Source: Methylomonas sp. 11b
GTDB lineage: Bacteria > Pseudomonadota > Gammaproteobacteria > Methylococcales > Methylomonadaceae
DNA length: 64,000 bases
Assembly (NCBI RefSeq): GCF_000515215.1
Contig: NZ_KI911557.1
Span: 1,943,586-2,007,585, forward strand
Direction: 5' to 3'
Part shown: piece after piece, positions 26,185 to 34,135 of the stretch
Layout: each line of letters opens with the position of its first letter
Numbering within the stretch: the first letter of the stretch is position 1
Made by a program: the position numbers and the translations under genes
The notes under the pieces: generated by a model
Database searches by the model: none
The model's input: only the letters and a program-made list of their open reading frames with translations
What the model was told of the DNA's origin: nothing

Positions 26185-26263
26185 ACCCGCTTCGGGCGAC
26201 CATCGCCCGGCCGGGTGCTGTTCATTCGAAGTGCTTTCTTAAATTTTATAAAGGAGAACTTCA
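26185..26263 (+). promoter_or_regulatory. Hairpin leader of the membrane-anchored gene
   Basis: The outer ACCCG/CGGGT (26185-26189, 26212-26216) surrounds CGGGCG-accat-CGCCCG (26193-26209). GAAG-tgct-TTCT (26228-26239) can pair with AGAA-CTTC (26255-26262), which overlaps the end of the AAGGAG site just before the ATG. Confidence 0.68.
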
Positions 26264-26800
26264 ATGAACTTTATCTTCGGCATCATTATTTTGGCGATGT
26301 TTATTCTCGCCTTGCGAGTCCTTTGGGCAACGGCGTTGCAAATGTTTAATGCTTTGAAACATGCGTCTCAAACATTTCGCAGCTATCAAAGCAAGCGCCA
26401 ATCGCGAAACCGATTACCGGTGATCATGTCCAGCATCCGTCATGAGGTGGATTGGTTGGCCCTATCGGATTCGGTGCGACAGGAAATTCATAGTCGCAAC
26501 GCAGGCTCCAATCGGCAAGTTGATCGATTGGATGAGGAGTTGCAGGTAAAAACCAAAACCATGGAACTGATCAAGGCCGATATTCAACTTGCCAAGTTGC
26601 AGCTGGAATTGGAAAAAGTCAGGCCAATGGCAGCTTTAGATGAGTCGAAAGCCGGTAAACCGACAAAACGCTCGAAAAAAGCTACTTCGGTGATGGATCA
26701 TGATTTATCAAAATCATCCCATCCTGTACGCCAATTACGGACTGCTCTCAAGTCTGGCAATGGCCTGGTGATTCAGGCTAATGAGCTTGCCCACCATTGA
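26264..26800 (+). CDS. Hypothetical membrane-anchored coiled-coil protein
   Basis: The 178-residue protein begins with one membrane segment (FIFGIIILAMFILALRVLWATAL, residues 3-25). A basic stretch follows (SYQSKRQSRNR), then a helical, probably coiled region from about residue 85 to 125 (LDEELQVKTKTMELIKADIQLAKLQLELEKV) and a Lys/Ser-rich tail. I do not recognise the family. The ribosome site AAGGAG and the leader support the start. Its 3' end overlaps the convergent gene by 23 bp. Confidence 0.72.
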   Translation: MNFIFGIIILAMFILALRVLWATALQMFNALKHASQTFRSYQSKRQSRNRLPVIMSSIRHEVDWLALSDSVRQEIHSRNAGSNRQVDRLDEELQVKTKTMELIKADIQLAKLQLELEKVRPMAALDESKAGKPTKRSKKATSVMDHDLSKSSHPVRQLRTALKSGNGLVIQANELAHH

Positions 26801-27155
26801 AAACCGACCACTGAGCACCCGTTTGTGTTTTGACGATACGAACGGGGTTTCTGTTGATGGGGTGATCAAATTGAGTCGGCAATAAGTCTGATGGCAACAA
26901 AGCCGAAAGATCTTGTTGGCTATCTCGCCTGAGTTGACGAATACGACTTAATAGCGTCCAAGCGATTTCTGGATCGTCAATATCGTTCAAGACTTCTGCT
27001 TCGGCGGCATCCAAATCAGCAAATAATTTTTTGCAGATTGATGTGGATTGATCGTTGGAGTCCAACGGAATCGCCATCGGTTTTCGACTTGGATACGGCT
27101 CCTTGGTCTGCTTAGGACTGAGGAAATCAAAAATGCACAAAATATCGTCAAACAT
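26778..27155 (-). CDS. Hypothetical protein, opposite strand
   Basis: The protein has 125 residues and no family is recognised. It starts MFDDILCIFDFLSPKQ, has an acidic helical middle (KKLFADLDAAEAEVLNDIDDPEIAWTLLSRIRQLRRDSQQD) and ends with a strand-rich segment (VRIVKTQTGAQWSVFNGG). It is the only minus-strand gene inside the leader-linked module and has no such leader. Its 3' end overlaps the neighbour by 23 bp. The coding pattern looks natural, so I keep it. Confidence 0.6.
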   Translation of the reverse strand: MFDDILCIFDFLSPKQTKEPYPSRKPMAIPLDSNDQSTSICKKLFADLDAAEAEVLNDIDDPEIAWTLLSRIRQLRRDSQQDLSALLPSDLLPTQFDHPINRNPVRIVKTQTGAQWSVFNGGQAH

Positions 27156-27260
27156 GGCTCGTTCTCTGCTTTTTAAAGAGTTTTAGCCACCATATACCGT
27201 TTTTTGCGCGAATTCAACCCCGCTGTGCGAGCCGATTTTCGGCTTTATTCAGCGATTTTT

Positions 27261-27319
27261 ACCTGCGGGAACCTCATCCTGCCGGGTGGTCGTTCCTGCA
27301 TTTTTTGGAGGACATGACC
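27261..27319 (+). promoter_or_regulatory. Hairpin leader of the zinc-ribbon gene
   Basis: The outer ACC/GGT (27261-27263, 27285-27287) surrounds GCGGGA-acctca-TCCTGC (27265-27282, one G-T pair). GGTC-gt-TCCT (27288-27297) pairs with AGGA-cat-GACC (27309-27319) over the GGAGG site and ends at the ATG; TTTTTT lies in the loop. Confidence 0.72.
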
Positions 27320-27982
27320 ATGAAAAAAATCAACCAATCCAGCAGTGGCACAACCCCTGCCGAAAACAGCGCGGTTCGCTATCTGAATCAATACCGCTGC
27401 CCTTACTGCCAAACCGAATGGGAGGATGTATGGGATTGCGGCTGTAACGATCGCTGCCCGGACTGCAACAAGGAGATCGAGCCTTATGAAAGCGCATTGA
27501 TCGAGGGTGAGTCGGCGGAAACCGAATTGCCAGTCGAAGAACCCGCCTCAGCCAATGTCACGGCGGCTGGGGTTAATCGGTTCTTCGTAGTTTCCTACGA
27601 AATCGACTATGTGCACCGGGTGTCGGTGGGTATTACCGCGGATAGTCCCGAAGCGGCACAACAGATTGCCGAGCAGGCATTCAATGATGCCAGCATTTGG
27701 GACGACACCGCTGCTATGCCGTTATTGTCCGATGAATACCATGAAGTGGAGGGTGAAAGCTTGGTCTGGGAATGCGTTGCCGTTGCACAGTTTCCGGAAC
27801 CGGATTATTCGGTACGGCAATTGAAGAAAGAGCAAGCGGCCATGAGGGTTTGCCGAGGTTTGGTTGAAGCCTATCAACAAGGCGAAGCCAACGGCGGCAG
27901 TATCGATTGGGACGATTTGGATCAGTTGATTCCTGTGGCATTGCAAGCCTTGGGAAAACCTGCACTGGAAAACAAATCCTAA
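27320..27982 (+). CDS. Zinc-ribbon hypothetical protein
   Basis: The 220-residue protein starts at ATG 27320, 8 nt from GGAGG (an ATG at 27314 is too close). An N-terminal zinc ribbon is clear: CPYC near residue 28 and CGCNDRCPDC near residue 41. A linker rich in Glu and Pro follows, then a FFVVSYEIDYVHRVSVGITADSPEAAQQIAEQAF domain that resembles small sensor or adaptor folds. I cannot name a family. The ribbon suggests nucleic acid or protein binding. It is set apart by its own leader. Confidence 0.72.
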   Translation: MKKINQSSSGTTPAENSAVRYLNQYRCPYCQTEWEDVWDCGCNDRCPDCNKEIEPYESALIEGESAETELPVEEPASANVTAAGVNRFFVVSYEIDYVHRVSVGITADSPEAAQQIAEQAFNDASIWDDTAAMPLLSDEYHEVEGESLVWECVAVAQFPEPDYSVRQLKKEQAAMRVCRGLVEAYQQGEANGGSIDWDDLDQLIPVALQALGKPALENKS

Positions 27983-28063
27983 AAAATAGTGCGTCGTTCA
28001 GACGCGTAATTCGTAAATGCCTGAGTTAGCCAAGTCATTCGATTCGGTGCTTATTTTTATCCA

Positions 28064-28129
28064 CCCACACGGGAATGTCCTATTCCCGCAGGGGAATCGT
28101 GATGTTTCCGTTTTTTTGAGGACAACATC
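28064..28129 (+). promoter_or_regulatory. Hairpin leader of the 166-residue gene
   Basis: CCC/GGG outer pairs (28064-28066, 28091-28093) surround CGGGAAT-gtcct-ATTCCCG (28070-28088). GATGTTTCC (28101-28109) then pairs with GGA-c-AACATC (28120-28129), nine pairs with one bulge, over the GAGGA site and up to the ATG. The loop is a T-run. Confidence 0.75.
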
Positions 28130-28630
28130 ATGAACTCACACATCTTTGAACACACCTTCAGCACAGGTCATTGCATCCAGTATCAGCGTTTGCCATCCGG
28201 CACCTGTTATCACGCCGACACACCGGAACCGGTGGTCGAGTTGTTGGAACAGCTTCGCCATAGCCGGCGCAAAATCCGGCTGTATTACGGCGATCCAGCT
28301 ACCGGTCAGTCCTGGCTCGATGAACACGATGTCATCGGCTGGATTGGCCGCTCGACCGGTACGATCAAAGTGCTGCTATTGATCGAACCCGGCGACATTG
28401 GTGGTCCGGCCTTGCTGGATCAGTGCATCGTTCGAATCGACAGCCCACGCCAGGTGCTTTACCAACATGATGATTTTCGGGTTGGCGAGGTGGAACTGGT
28501 TAGAGGTGAGCTTAAACGCTTGCCCTGGGAAATCTGGATCGACGGCAGCGTGCATGCCCGGTTCAAGGCAAAAAATGAAGCCCGGCAGTATCAGGACTTC
28601 ATTCAAGGTAAGCGGTTTGCGTTGATCTGA
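28130..28630 (+). CDS. Hypothetical protein of the mobile-element backbone
   Basis: The protein has 166 residues and I recognise no domain. It is strand-rich, with KIRLYYGDPATGQSWLDEHDVIGWIGRSTGTIKVLLLI in the middle and a C-terminal RLPWEIWIDGSVHARFKAKNEARQYQDFI block. No signal or membrane segment is present, so it is probably cytoplasmic. It lies between the zinc-ribbon gene and the methyltransferase-like gene, has its own leader and is followed by a probable terminator. Confidence 0.72.
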   Translation: MNSHIFEHTFSTGHCIQYQRLPSGTCYHADTPEPVVELLEQLRHSRRKIRLYYGDPATGQSWLDEHDVIGWIGRSTGTIKVLLLIEPGDIGGPALLDQCIVRIDSPRQVLYQHDDFRVGEVELVRGELKRLPWEIWIDGSVHARFKAKNEARQYQDFIQGKRFALI

Positions 28631-28650
28631 CGCGCCGTTTGATTTCGACA

Positions 28651-28677
28651 CTCGGTTAAACCGAGATTTTTTATTTT
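28651..28677 (+). terminator. Probable intrinsic terminator
   Basis: CTCGG-ttaaa-CCGAG (28651-28665) is followed by ATTTTTTATTTT. It lies 20 bp after the 166-residue gene and directly before the next leader hairpin, so the DUF4942 gene may be partly separated from upstream transcription. Confidence 0.7.
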
Positions 28678-28679
28678 AC

Positions 28680-28744
28680 CCCTGCGGGATGATTCTATCC
28701 CGCCAGGGATAAATCGGTCGTCAGGGGATTCTTTGGAGTACACC
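28680..28744 (+). promoter_or_regulatory. Hairpin leader of the DUF4942 gene
   Basis: CCCT-GCGGGAT (28680-28690) pairs with ATCCCGC-c-AGGG (28697-28708), eleven pairs with one bulge and loop gattct. The second helix is weaker here: GGT/ACC with ATTC-tttg-GAGT near the start codon. The TTTGGAG ribosome site is 7 nt from the ATG. Confidence 0.65.
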
Positions 28745-30508
28745 ATGACAGACCCTTATCAATATTACCCCACGCCAGAAGCACTGAGTCGTAAAGCTTG
28801 GGAGATGTTCAAGAACCAGCAATTCGCTCGGGTATTAGAGCCTTCAGCAGGCGAAGGACATTTGCTTCGTCCAGGGCCATACCAGTACGGTAAACGTTTG
28901 CCGATCGATTGCATTGAAATCGATATCCGCAAACACGCGGTTCTGCGCGATGAAGGTTATGCGGTGGTAGGGATGGATTTTCTGCAGTTTCAAAGCGGCA
29001 GTGTCTATTCTCACATCATCATGAATCCGCCGTTTGCCGAAGGCGCCAAACACGTGTTGAAGGCTTGGGAGATATTGTTTGACGGTGAAATCGTCGCCAT
29101 TCTCAATGCCGAAACCGTGCGCAATCCGTTTTCGAAAGAACGCCAGCTGTTATTACGGTTGATCGAGCAGCACGGCGAGGTCGAGTTTCTGCAAGAAATG
29201 TTCGCCGGCGAGGATGCCGAACGCAAAACGCCGGTCGACGTGGCCCTGATCTGGTTGAAAAAAACTTCGACGTTCGAACAGGACATCCTCGGCAGTATTC
29301 TGGACGATTTGCGCCAGGATAGGCGGGAGGCCGACGATTTAGCGGGCGAATTTCAACTGCCCCATGAGCTGGCCTTGCCGAATGCCTTCATCGATAACGC
29401 GGTGTTGATGTTCAATGCCGCGGTCGAAGCAGCGCGACAGGCCGTGGTCAGTGAAGCCCGAGCCAGCCGTTATCGAACCATGCTGGGCAAAACGCTCGGC
29501 GAACTGAGCGGTGGCGGTATCAGCAGTGAAGACGAGTCGTCTTCGGATGCGGTGAAACTGACACTGTTTAAACGCTATCACGATCTGAAGAATCGGGCCT
29601 GGGCCAGCATCTTACGCTCGACACAGGTCACATCACGCTTGTCATCGGCAGCGCAGAAACGCTTGGAGTCAGATTTCGAAACGGTGAAGTCCTTGGAATT
29701 TACCGTGCCGAATATCTATGGATTTCTGCAAGGCATCATCGATCAGCAAGGTGAAATTCAACTGAGCATGGTGTGCGATGTGTTCGATCTGATCACCCGC
29801 TATTACAGCGATAACGCGGTGTTTTACATGGGCTGGAAATCCAATGACAAACACCGCACGCTGGGCATGCGGATCAAAACCACTCGGTTCGTTCTACCAG
29901 GGCACAAAGTTGAGTCGTACCATAGTAGTCTGAACTGGGAGTCAGAACGGCTGTTAGCGGATTTCGACAAGGTGTTTGCCTTGCTCGATGGTAAGACCGA
30001 AGCGGAAGTGAGTTTGGTGTCGGTGTTTCGACAGCATTTTCACGCGCTTCGGGTTGGAGAACGGATAGGCGGCAGTTATTTTGACGTTCGCTATTATCCG
30101 GGCGTCGGCACCATTCACTTTTTTCCGAAAAGTAAAACCCTGATCGACCGGATGAACCGTTGGGTTGGCCGCCAGCGCCGCTGGTTACCGCCCGTGGATA
30201 CGCAAGCCGGTCATGGTTTCTGGCAGCAGTTCGACCAGGCAGAGAACTTAGATCGGGCGTTTCACACCGAAGTGAACAAGCAGTGTCCACGCAGTAGCCG
30301 GCATGTCCATTTCGATCCCTTTTGGGCGATCAAGCACGGCGGCGAGTCGGAACGGGAAAAAGGTCATTGTCTGTTAACCCAGGCGATGAGCAGCGTATTG
30401 ACCAGCCGAGGCATCGATCCCGATGCGGTATTGGAAAACGAACAATCCAGCTTGTTGGAATGGACGGGCTCCCTACCATCGACTACAGACCTGGCTTTGG
30501 CATCGTAA
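28745..30508 (+). CDS. Methyltransferase-like protein with DUF4942 region
   Basis: The 587-residue protein starts at ATG 28745. Its N-terminal 180 residues have the pattern of an adenine N6 methyltransferase: YYPTPEALSRKAWEMF, the cofactor site VLEPSAGEGHLL, the IDCIEID strand, and the catalytic motif NPPF (IIMNPPFAEGAKHV). The rest matches the DUF4942 type, a long helical region followed by NAVFYMGWKSNDKHRTLGMRIKTTRFVLPG. It probably methylates element DNA, for example against restriction; the target is unknown. It is preceded by a terminator and its own leader. Confidence 0.8.
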   Translation: MTDPYQYYPTPEALSRKAWEMFKNQQFARVLEPSAGEGHLLRPGPYQYGKRLPIDCIEIDIRKHAVLRDEGYAVVGMDFLQFQSGSVYSHIIMNPPFAEGAKHVLKAWEILFDGEIVAILNAETVRNPFSKERQLLLRLIEQHGEVEFLQEMFAGEDAERKTPVDVALIWLKKTSTFEQDILGSILDDLRQDRREADDLAGEFQLPHELALPNAFIDNAVLMFNAAVEAARQAVVSEARASRYRTMLGKTLGELSGGGISSEDESSSDAVKLTLFKRYHDLKNRAWASILRSTQVTSRLSSAAQKRLESDFETVKSLEFTVPNIYGFLQGIIDQQGEIQLSMVCDVFDLITRYYSDNAVFYMGWKSNDKHRTLGMRIKTTRFVLPGHKVESYHSSLNWESERLLADFDKVFALLDGKTEAEVSLVSVFRQHFHALRVGERIGGSYFDVRYYPGVGTIHFFPKSKTLIDRMNRWVGRQRRWLPPVDTQAGHGFWQQFDQAENLDRAFHTEVNKQCPRSSRHVHFDPFWAIKHGGESEREKGHCLLTQAMSSVLTSRGIDPDAVLENEQSSLLEWTGSLPSTTDLALAS

Positions 30509-30556
30509 TTCGGCGTTAGACCGGCCTTTAACTTAACCACTGGCCTAGCCAGTATC

Positions 30557-30642
30557 ACCCGCCTCGGGGAGATGATCCGTTCTCCCCGTCGGGGTTGGAC
30601 TGTGTCGTGTCCTCGGGGCTTTTTTATACCTGGAGATAACAC
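30557..30642 (+). promoter_or_regulatory. Hairpin leader of the GHKL ATPase gene
   Basis: The outer ACCC/GGGT (30557-30560, 30592-30595) surrounds CGGGGAGA-tgatccgt-TCTCCCCG (30565-30588), the longest inner stem of the set. GTGT-c-CTC (30607-30614) pairs with GAG-ata-ACAC (30633-30642) over the TGGAG site. A further ACTGGC-cta-GCCAGT hairpin lies at 30539-30553. Confidence 0.74.
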
Positions 30643-32298
30643 ATGAACACACAAACCAGCGAAGTCGCGATGAAAGTTAATCAAGCCAATTTGGTCAAAA
30701 GTCTGCGCTTCAGCTTCACCAACAAAACTACTGTGCTGGGCGAGTTAATTCAAAATGCGCGCCGGGCCAATGCGGCCATGGTGGTGATTAACTTCTGTCC
30801 TGAAACCAAAACGCTACAGGTTTTGGATGATGGCTGCGGCATCGACTCGATTGCAATACTACTGACAGTCGCCGAATCCGGTTGGGATGCAGACGTGGTT
30901 GCCCACGAACACCCGTTTGGAATCGGCTTCTTATCGGCACTGTTTGCCTGTCGGCACATCAGCGTCATCAGCAAAAGTGGTTCGATCGACATCGAAACCG
31001 ACCACATTTTGGCATTTAAACCGGTGCCGATCACACCAGTCCAGGACTGGAACGGCATCACTAGCATTACCTTGCAGGATGTGGATATGGAAATGGGTCA
31101 AATTGCCAGCACGCTAAAACGCTTGGTGCTCGGTTTCCCCATTCCAGTGCTGTTCAACGAACAATTGCTTGAGCGTTCATGCGCCCTGGATGGCGGATTG
31201 AGCTTTGTTAACACCGAGATTGGCACGATTTATCTGCATGGCATGGACCAACCCAATGGAGCGCAATATGAGTTCGATGTCTATCTGCAAGGTTTGCCCA
31301 TTTATACCTCGCACAGCTACACATCGCATCGTCATATCATTCATCTGGACTCTTGCCGTTTTCACGCCCGCTTGCCGGATCGTGACAAATTGGTGGATGA
31401 AGCTGATGTCATCAAACGGGTTAAAGCCGTTTTGGCGCAAACCATCGAACAGCGGTTTATCCAGATGAAAGCCACTCTCTCTGCCGAAGCGTTCGTTGGT
31501 TTTTATGAAATGCTGCGGCATTGGGAGCTGTTGAAGTTACTCAATGATGTGCCAGTAGTGCCGCCTGAGGCTTTACGCGAAATCATTGCTTATCCGGTTT
31601 GCGATACCGAAGTTTTTGGAAACTTCGAACAGCGACCGGAAAAAGCCATGACCCTTGAAGAAATTATGGATCGAGGCGTTGTCTCGATTGATGATGACAT
31701 CAAACAGGACGGCGCAGGGCGTTATTTGTTTGCCTGGAGTCGAGATTATTTGCTGTACCACGGCACACTGGATAACGGGCATTGGATTCATACACTGGTT
31801 CGGCATCTCAATGATGAAGAACTGGTAATTGAAACGGTCAATGAAAGCCATCAGGCTCAATTCCAAGGTGATTGGTGTTGGGTAGTTGTGCGTTTTTGCG
31901 AGGGTTACCGAATCTGGCTTGGGCGGGATGTTGTTGAAATCAGGGATCAGGCCTGCTACCAAGGCCAGGAAAACGCCGATGACATCATCGTACCCAAAGG
32001 CGATTGCTCGGCTCAGGTGTTGCAACAAATGGCCAGCTTCAGAAGCGAATACGATGAATTTCAGGAATCGACCTTCGAAAGCGATTCGGATGCCTTCATC
32101 GCCTTTGTGGTTGCCAATACCGCCAGCGATCCGGCCAATGCCATGCAACGCTTGTTACCAGATTTTTGCGGCTGTCCTGCGCTGTACGGCAAAGCCTTCG
32201 TGGTTGAGTTGGATCAGCAAGGCAAACCGGCATCGGTGATGGCGTATCCAGTTCAATCCGGTCAAACGCAAACACTCGAAGCAGGCATGGGTAGTTAA
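30643..32298 (+). CDS. GHKL-type ATPase (HSP90-like fold)
   Basis: The 551-residue protein has the Bergerat ATP-binding motifs: N box ELIQNARRANA (residues 31-41), G1 box LDDGCGID (near residue 62), G2 box HPFGIGFLSALF (near residue 92) and the LQDVDM strand. The C-terminal 300 residues are unknown. Similar genes sit next to the CobS/VWA block in IncA/C and SXT-like elements. The fold is shared by HSP90, MutL and histidine kinases; no kinase or endonuclease motif is seen. It ends the leader-linked plus-strand module. Confidence 0.8.
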   Translation: MNTQTSEVAMKVNQANLVKSLRFSFTNKTTVLGELIQNARRANAAMVVINFCPETKTLQVLDDGCGIDSIAILLTVAESGWDADVVAHEHPFGIGFLSALFACRHISVISKSGSIDIETDHILAFKPVPITPVQDWNGITSITLQDVDMEMGQIASTLKRLVLGFPIPVLFNEQLLERSCALDGGLSFVNTEIGTIYLHGMDQPNGAQYEFDVYLQGLPIYTSHSYTSHRHIIHLDSCRFHARLPDRDKLVDEADVIKRVKAVLAQTIEQRFIQMKATLSAEAFVGFYEMLRHWELLKLLNDVPVVPPEALREIIAYPVCDTEVFGNFEQRPEKAMTLEEIMDRGVVSIDDDIKQDGAGRYLFAWSRDYLLYHGTLDNGHWIHTLVRHLNDEELVIETVNESHQAQFQGDWCWVVVRFCEGYRIWLGRDVVEIRDQACYQGQENADDIIVPKGDCSAQVLQQMASFRSEYDEFQESTFESDSDAFIAFVVANTASDPANAMQRLLPDFCGCPALYGKAFVVELDQQGKPASVMAYPVQSGQTQTLEAGMGS

Positions 32299-32317
32299 GT
32301 CTCTTTCAATACATGAA

Positions 32318-32365
32318 CGCATTATCCAGTCGGATAATGCGCTCATTTTCATTACCGAAAATGAG
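32318..32365. terminator. Two perfect tandem hairpins between convergent genes
   Basis: CGCATTATCC-agtc-GGATAATGCG (32318-32341) is followed directly by CTCATTTTC-attacc-GAAAATGAG (32342-32365). Neither has a T-run. They lie between the ends of the GHKL ATPase gene and the minus-strand membrane gene, where a bidirectional terminator would be expected; a protein-binding site is the alternative. Confidence 0.5.
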
Positions 32366-32420
32366 AACAAGCTACAGTTCTATGTCCACCCTAAAAGGGC
32401 TGAGATGCACCTTCGAAATG

Positions 32421-33404
32421 CTATCTATCTACCAGTAACCGCCCGCAACGCGTGATTCGATCAAAACTAAAGACATGCTCTCTTGGGCTTTCATAACATC
32501 GCCCCACCAATCTGCGCCGGTAATCCGGTTCGCCTTTTTCGAGATAAATCGTGGCCCCACAAATGGGACATGCCGCCGAATACCGAACTAACCGCACCAC
32601 TCTTAAATCCCCATCTCGTAGCAGTTCGAACTGCGCAGACTGTTCATGAAAATTTGTGAACAGTTCATGGGCTACTACGATTCGATCATCCAACAATAAT
32701 ATCCAAGGCTTGATGATCGTGACCCAGGAACCATAGGGAATCGCGAAAATACTTACCAGTAATGTCAAATCTTGCGTTGTCACCGGCCTGGGCACGGATA
32801 ACGATAGCCATCCGGCATAGGCAATTAACACCGCGAACCCAGCTATGATTGCTAGCCATCCCAATATAACCCAGACATGCCATTGTCTTAATTCGATCTG
32901 TCCATGCCGGAATAACCAACGCGCGACCCAACTGGGTTTGACTTCACCCAATTCAGTCATTTGATAGCTGGCTTGCAAATCGGCTGCGTTGCTCCCAGCC
33001 CGAACGTCCTCGATTGCTTGGTCTTCTTCCAATATCTCCGGAACCGGTTCAGCTTTGATATAGAACGTCGTGTGTCGTCCCGGCCCTCCCTTTGTGCTTT
33101 TACGCTCCGGCTTTGGATAATGAGGAAGCCCACGCTTACGGGCAAATTCCATGATTTGCGGTTCGCGGATTTCGCAATATTTTTTTAACGAACCCGGCCA
33201 GTCGATCCATTTTTTAGGTTCGGCACTTTCTAAGGACTCACCAACAGCAGCGACGATTGCATCGGCCGTGAAACGTCGCTTCGACTCTTCGAAATCCGCT
33301 TTCATTAACGATTCCTGGGCTAACGCGCGCAATATGCGGTGGCCTTTTTCATCGCTTGGCTCGCTATCCAACCAATCGATCAAGCATTGAATTACCTCAC
33401 GCAT
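32421..33404 (-). CDS. Hypothetical membrane protein with a zinc-ribbon-like C terminus
   Basis: The protein has about 327 residues from ATG 33404 (an in-frame TTG at 33416 is less likely). The N-terminal half is soluble and helical (VIQCLIDWLDSEPSDEKGHRILRALAQESL) with a KGGPGRHTTFYI stretch. Two membrane segments follow (WHVWVILGWLAIIAGFAVLIAYAGWLSL and LTLLVSIFAIPYG). The C-terminal part has CPICGATIYLEKG and a second cysteine pair further on, a possible zinc site. No family is recognised. It is divergent from the FlhDC-like regulator block. Confidence 0.7.
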   Translation of the reverse strand: MREVIQCLIDWLDSEPSDEKGHRILRALAQESLMKADFEESKRRFTADAIVAAVGESLESAEPKKWIDWPGSLKKYCEIREPQIMEFARKRGLPHYPKPERKSTKGGPGRHTTFYIKAEPVPEILEEDQAIEDVRAGSNAADLQASYQMTELGEVKPSWVARWLFRHGQIELRQWHVWVILGWLAIIAGFAVLIAYAGWLSLSVPRPVTTQDLTLLVSIFAIPYGSWVTIIKPWILLLDDRIVVAHELFTNFHEQSAQFELLRDGDLRVVRLVRYSAACPICGATIYLEKGEPDYRRRLVGRCYESPREHVFSFDRITRCGRLLVDR

Positions 33405-33841
33405 AAACCACCCCAAACCAGGTAACCGACAGTAACGGACTGGTTAGCGAATAGCCGATTCATAACAATGTCCTCCATAGCCAATGCGATATGAGTGAAG
33501 TAAAAATGATTTTGGAATGTAGTTATTCAGATCAAACGCCAAGTAAGATGCCGCTTGTCAGGGACAAAGCCTTTGGTAAACAGAACGAGGTTAGAAGAAT
33601 TTCAGGATCATTCAATTCTTCAAGCCGCACAAATAGCCTAACGATATCAAATTGGCCGTTCATCACATGCCGAAAAAGGCATCGACAGCTCAATAGACCA
33701 ATGATATTCAACGACGCAAACCGCTATCTAACAAGGCTTCCAGAGCAAAGTGACCCAAAACAGGTCACTTTGCGACCGGGACATTTGCGCGTTGCCCTCC
33801 TAGCATATCGACAACAGTCGTTAATCAACACAGAGGCGTTT
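33405..33841. other. 437-bp intergenic region before the regulator block
   Basis: This spacer separates the minus-strand membrane gene from the FlhD-like gene. An open frame covers it from 33491, but it reads as low-quality protein and runs into the FlhD-like frame. The main feature is an 11-bp inverted repeat at 33745-33773, listed separately. It should contain divergent promoters; I cannot assign their boxes with confidence. Confidence 0.5.
33745..33773. repeat. 11-bp inverted repeat GCAAAGTGACC upstream of the FlhD-like gene
   Basis: GCAAAGTGACC (33745-33755) and GGTCACTTTGC (33763-33773) are perfect complements with 7 bases between. The 10-mer CAAAGTGACC occurs again at the element's right edge (36209-36218), with AAGTGACC once more at 36223-36230. 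A dimeric regulator or excision protein could bind such sites. Confidence 0.7.
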
Positions 33842-34135
33842 ATGTCAACACTGGATGAAGATCTTGCCCGGTTAAATTTCGAATATCTCATGTTAGCCAG
33901 GGAATGCGCACGCAGTAATCCGGCGGAAACGGCCTGGCGCTTTGGATTAGACCGGGCTGGCATAGACATTCTCGCCAGCATGACACAGGAAAAACTTCGT
34001 GAACACGCCGAAAGCAGTCGTGCAGTAATTCAGTTATTGCCTGTCTATGCCCCAAGCAACTTACCCATGGTTGCCTATGTGGATCTGCTCCAACCCAATA
34101 TCACTGGAACCGCGGATAAAACCAATGCCCTTTAA
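33842..34135 (+). CDS. FlhD-like activator subunit (SetD/AcaD type)
   Basis: The 97-residue protein starts at ATG 33842. The block LNFEYLMLARECARSNPAETAWRFGLDRAGIDILASMTQEKLREHAESSRAVIQLLP follows the FlhD pattern, and it aligns by eye with the C-terminal half of the STAS-fused protein two genes on. In SXT/R391 (SetCD) and IncA/C (AcaCD), FlhDC-like complexes are the master activators of transfer and excision genes. It overlaps the FlhC-like gene by 11 bp. The 33745 inverted repeat is about 70 bp upstream. Confidence 0.78.
   Translation: MSTLDEDLARLNFEYLMLARECARSNPAETAWRFGLDRAGIDILASMTQEKLREHAESSRAVIQLLPVYAPSNLPMVAYVDLLQPNITGTADKTNAL

Noticed and set aside
33491..33841. N-terminal extension of the FlhD-like frame
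   Set aside because: It has no ribosome site, no protein-like pattern and covers an 11-bp inverted repeat; the FlhD-like homology begins at 33842.
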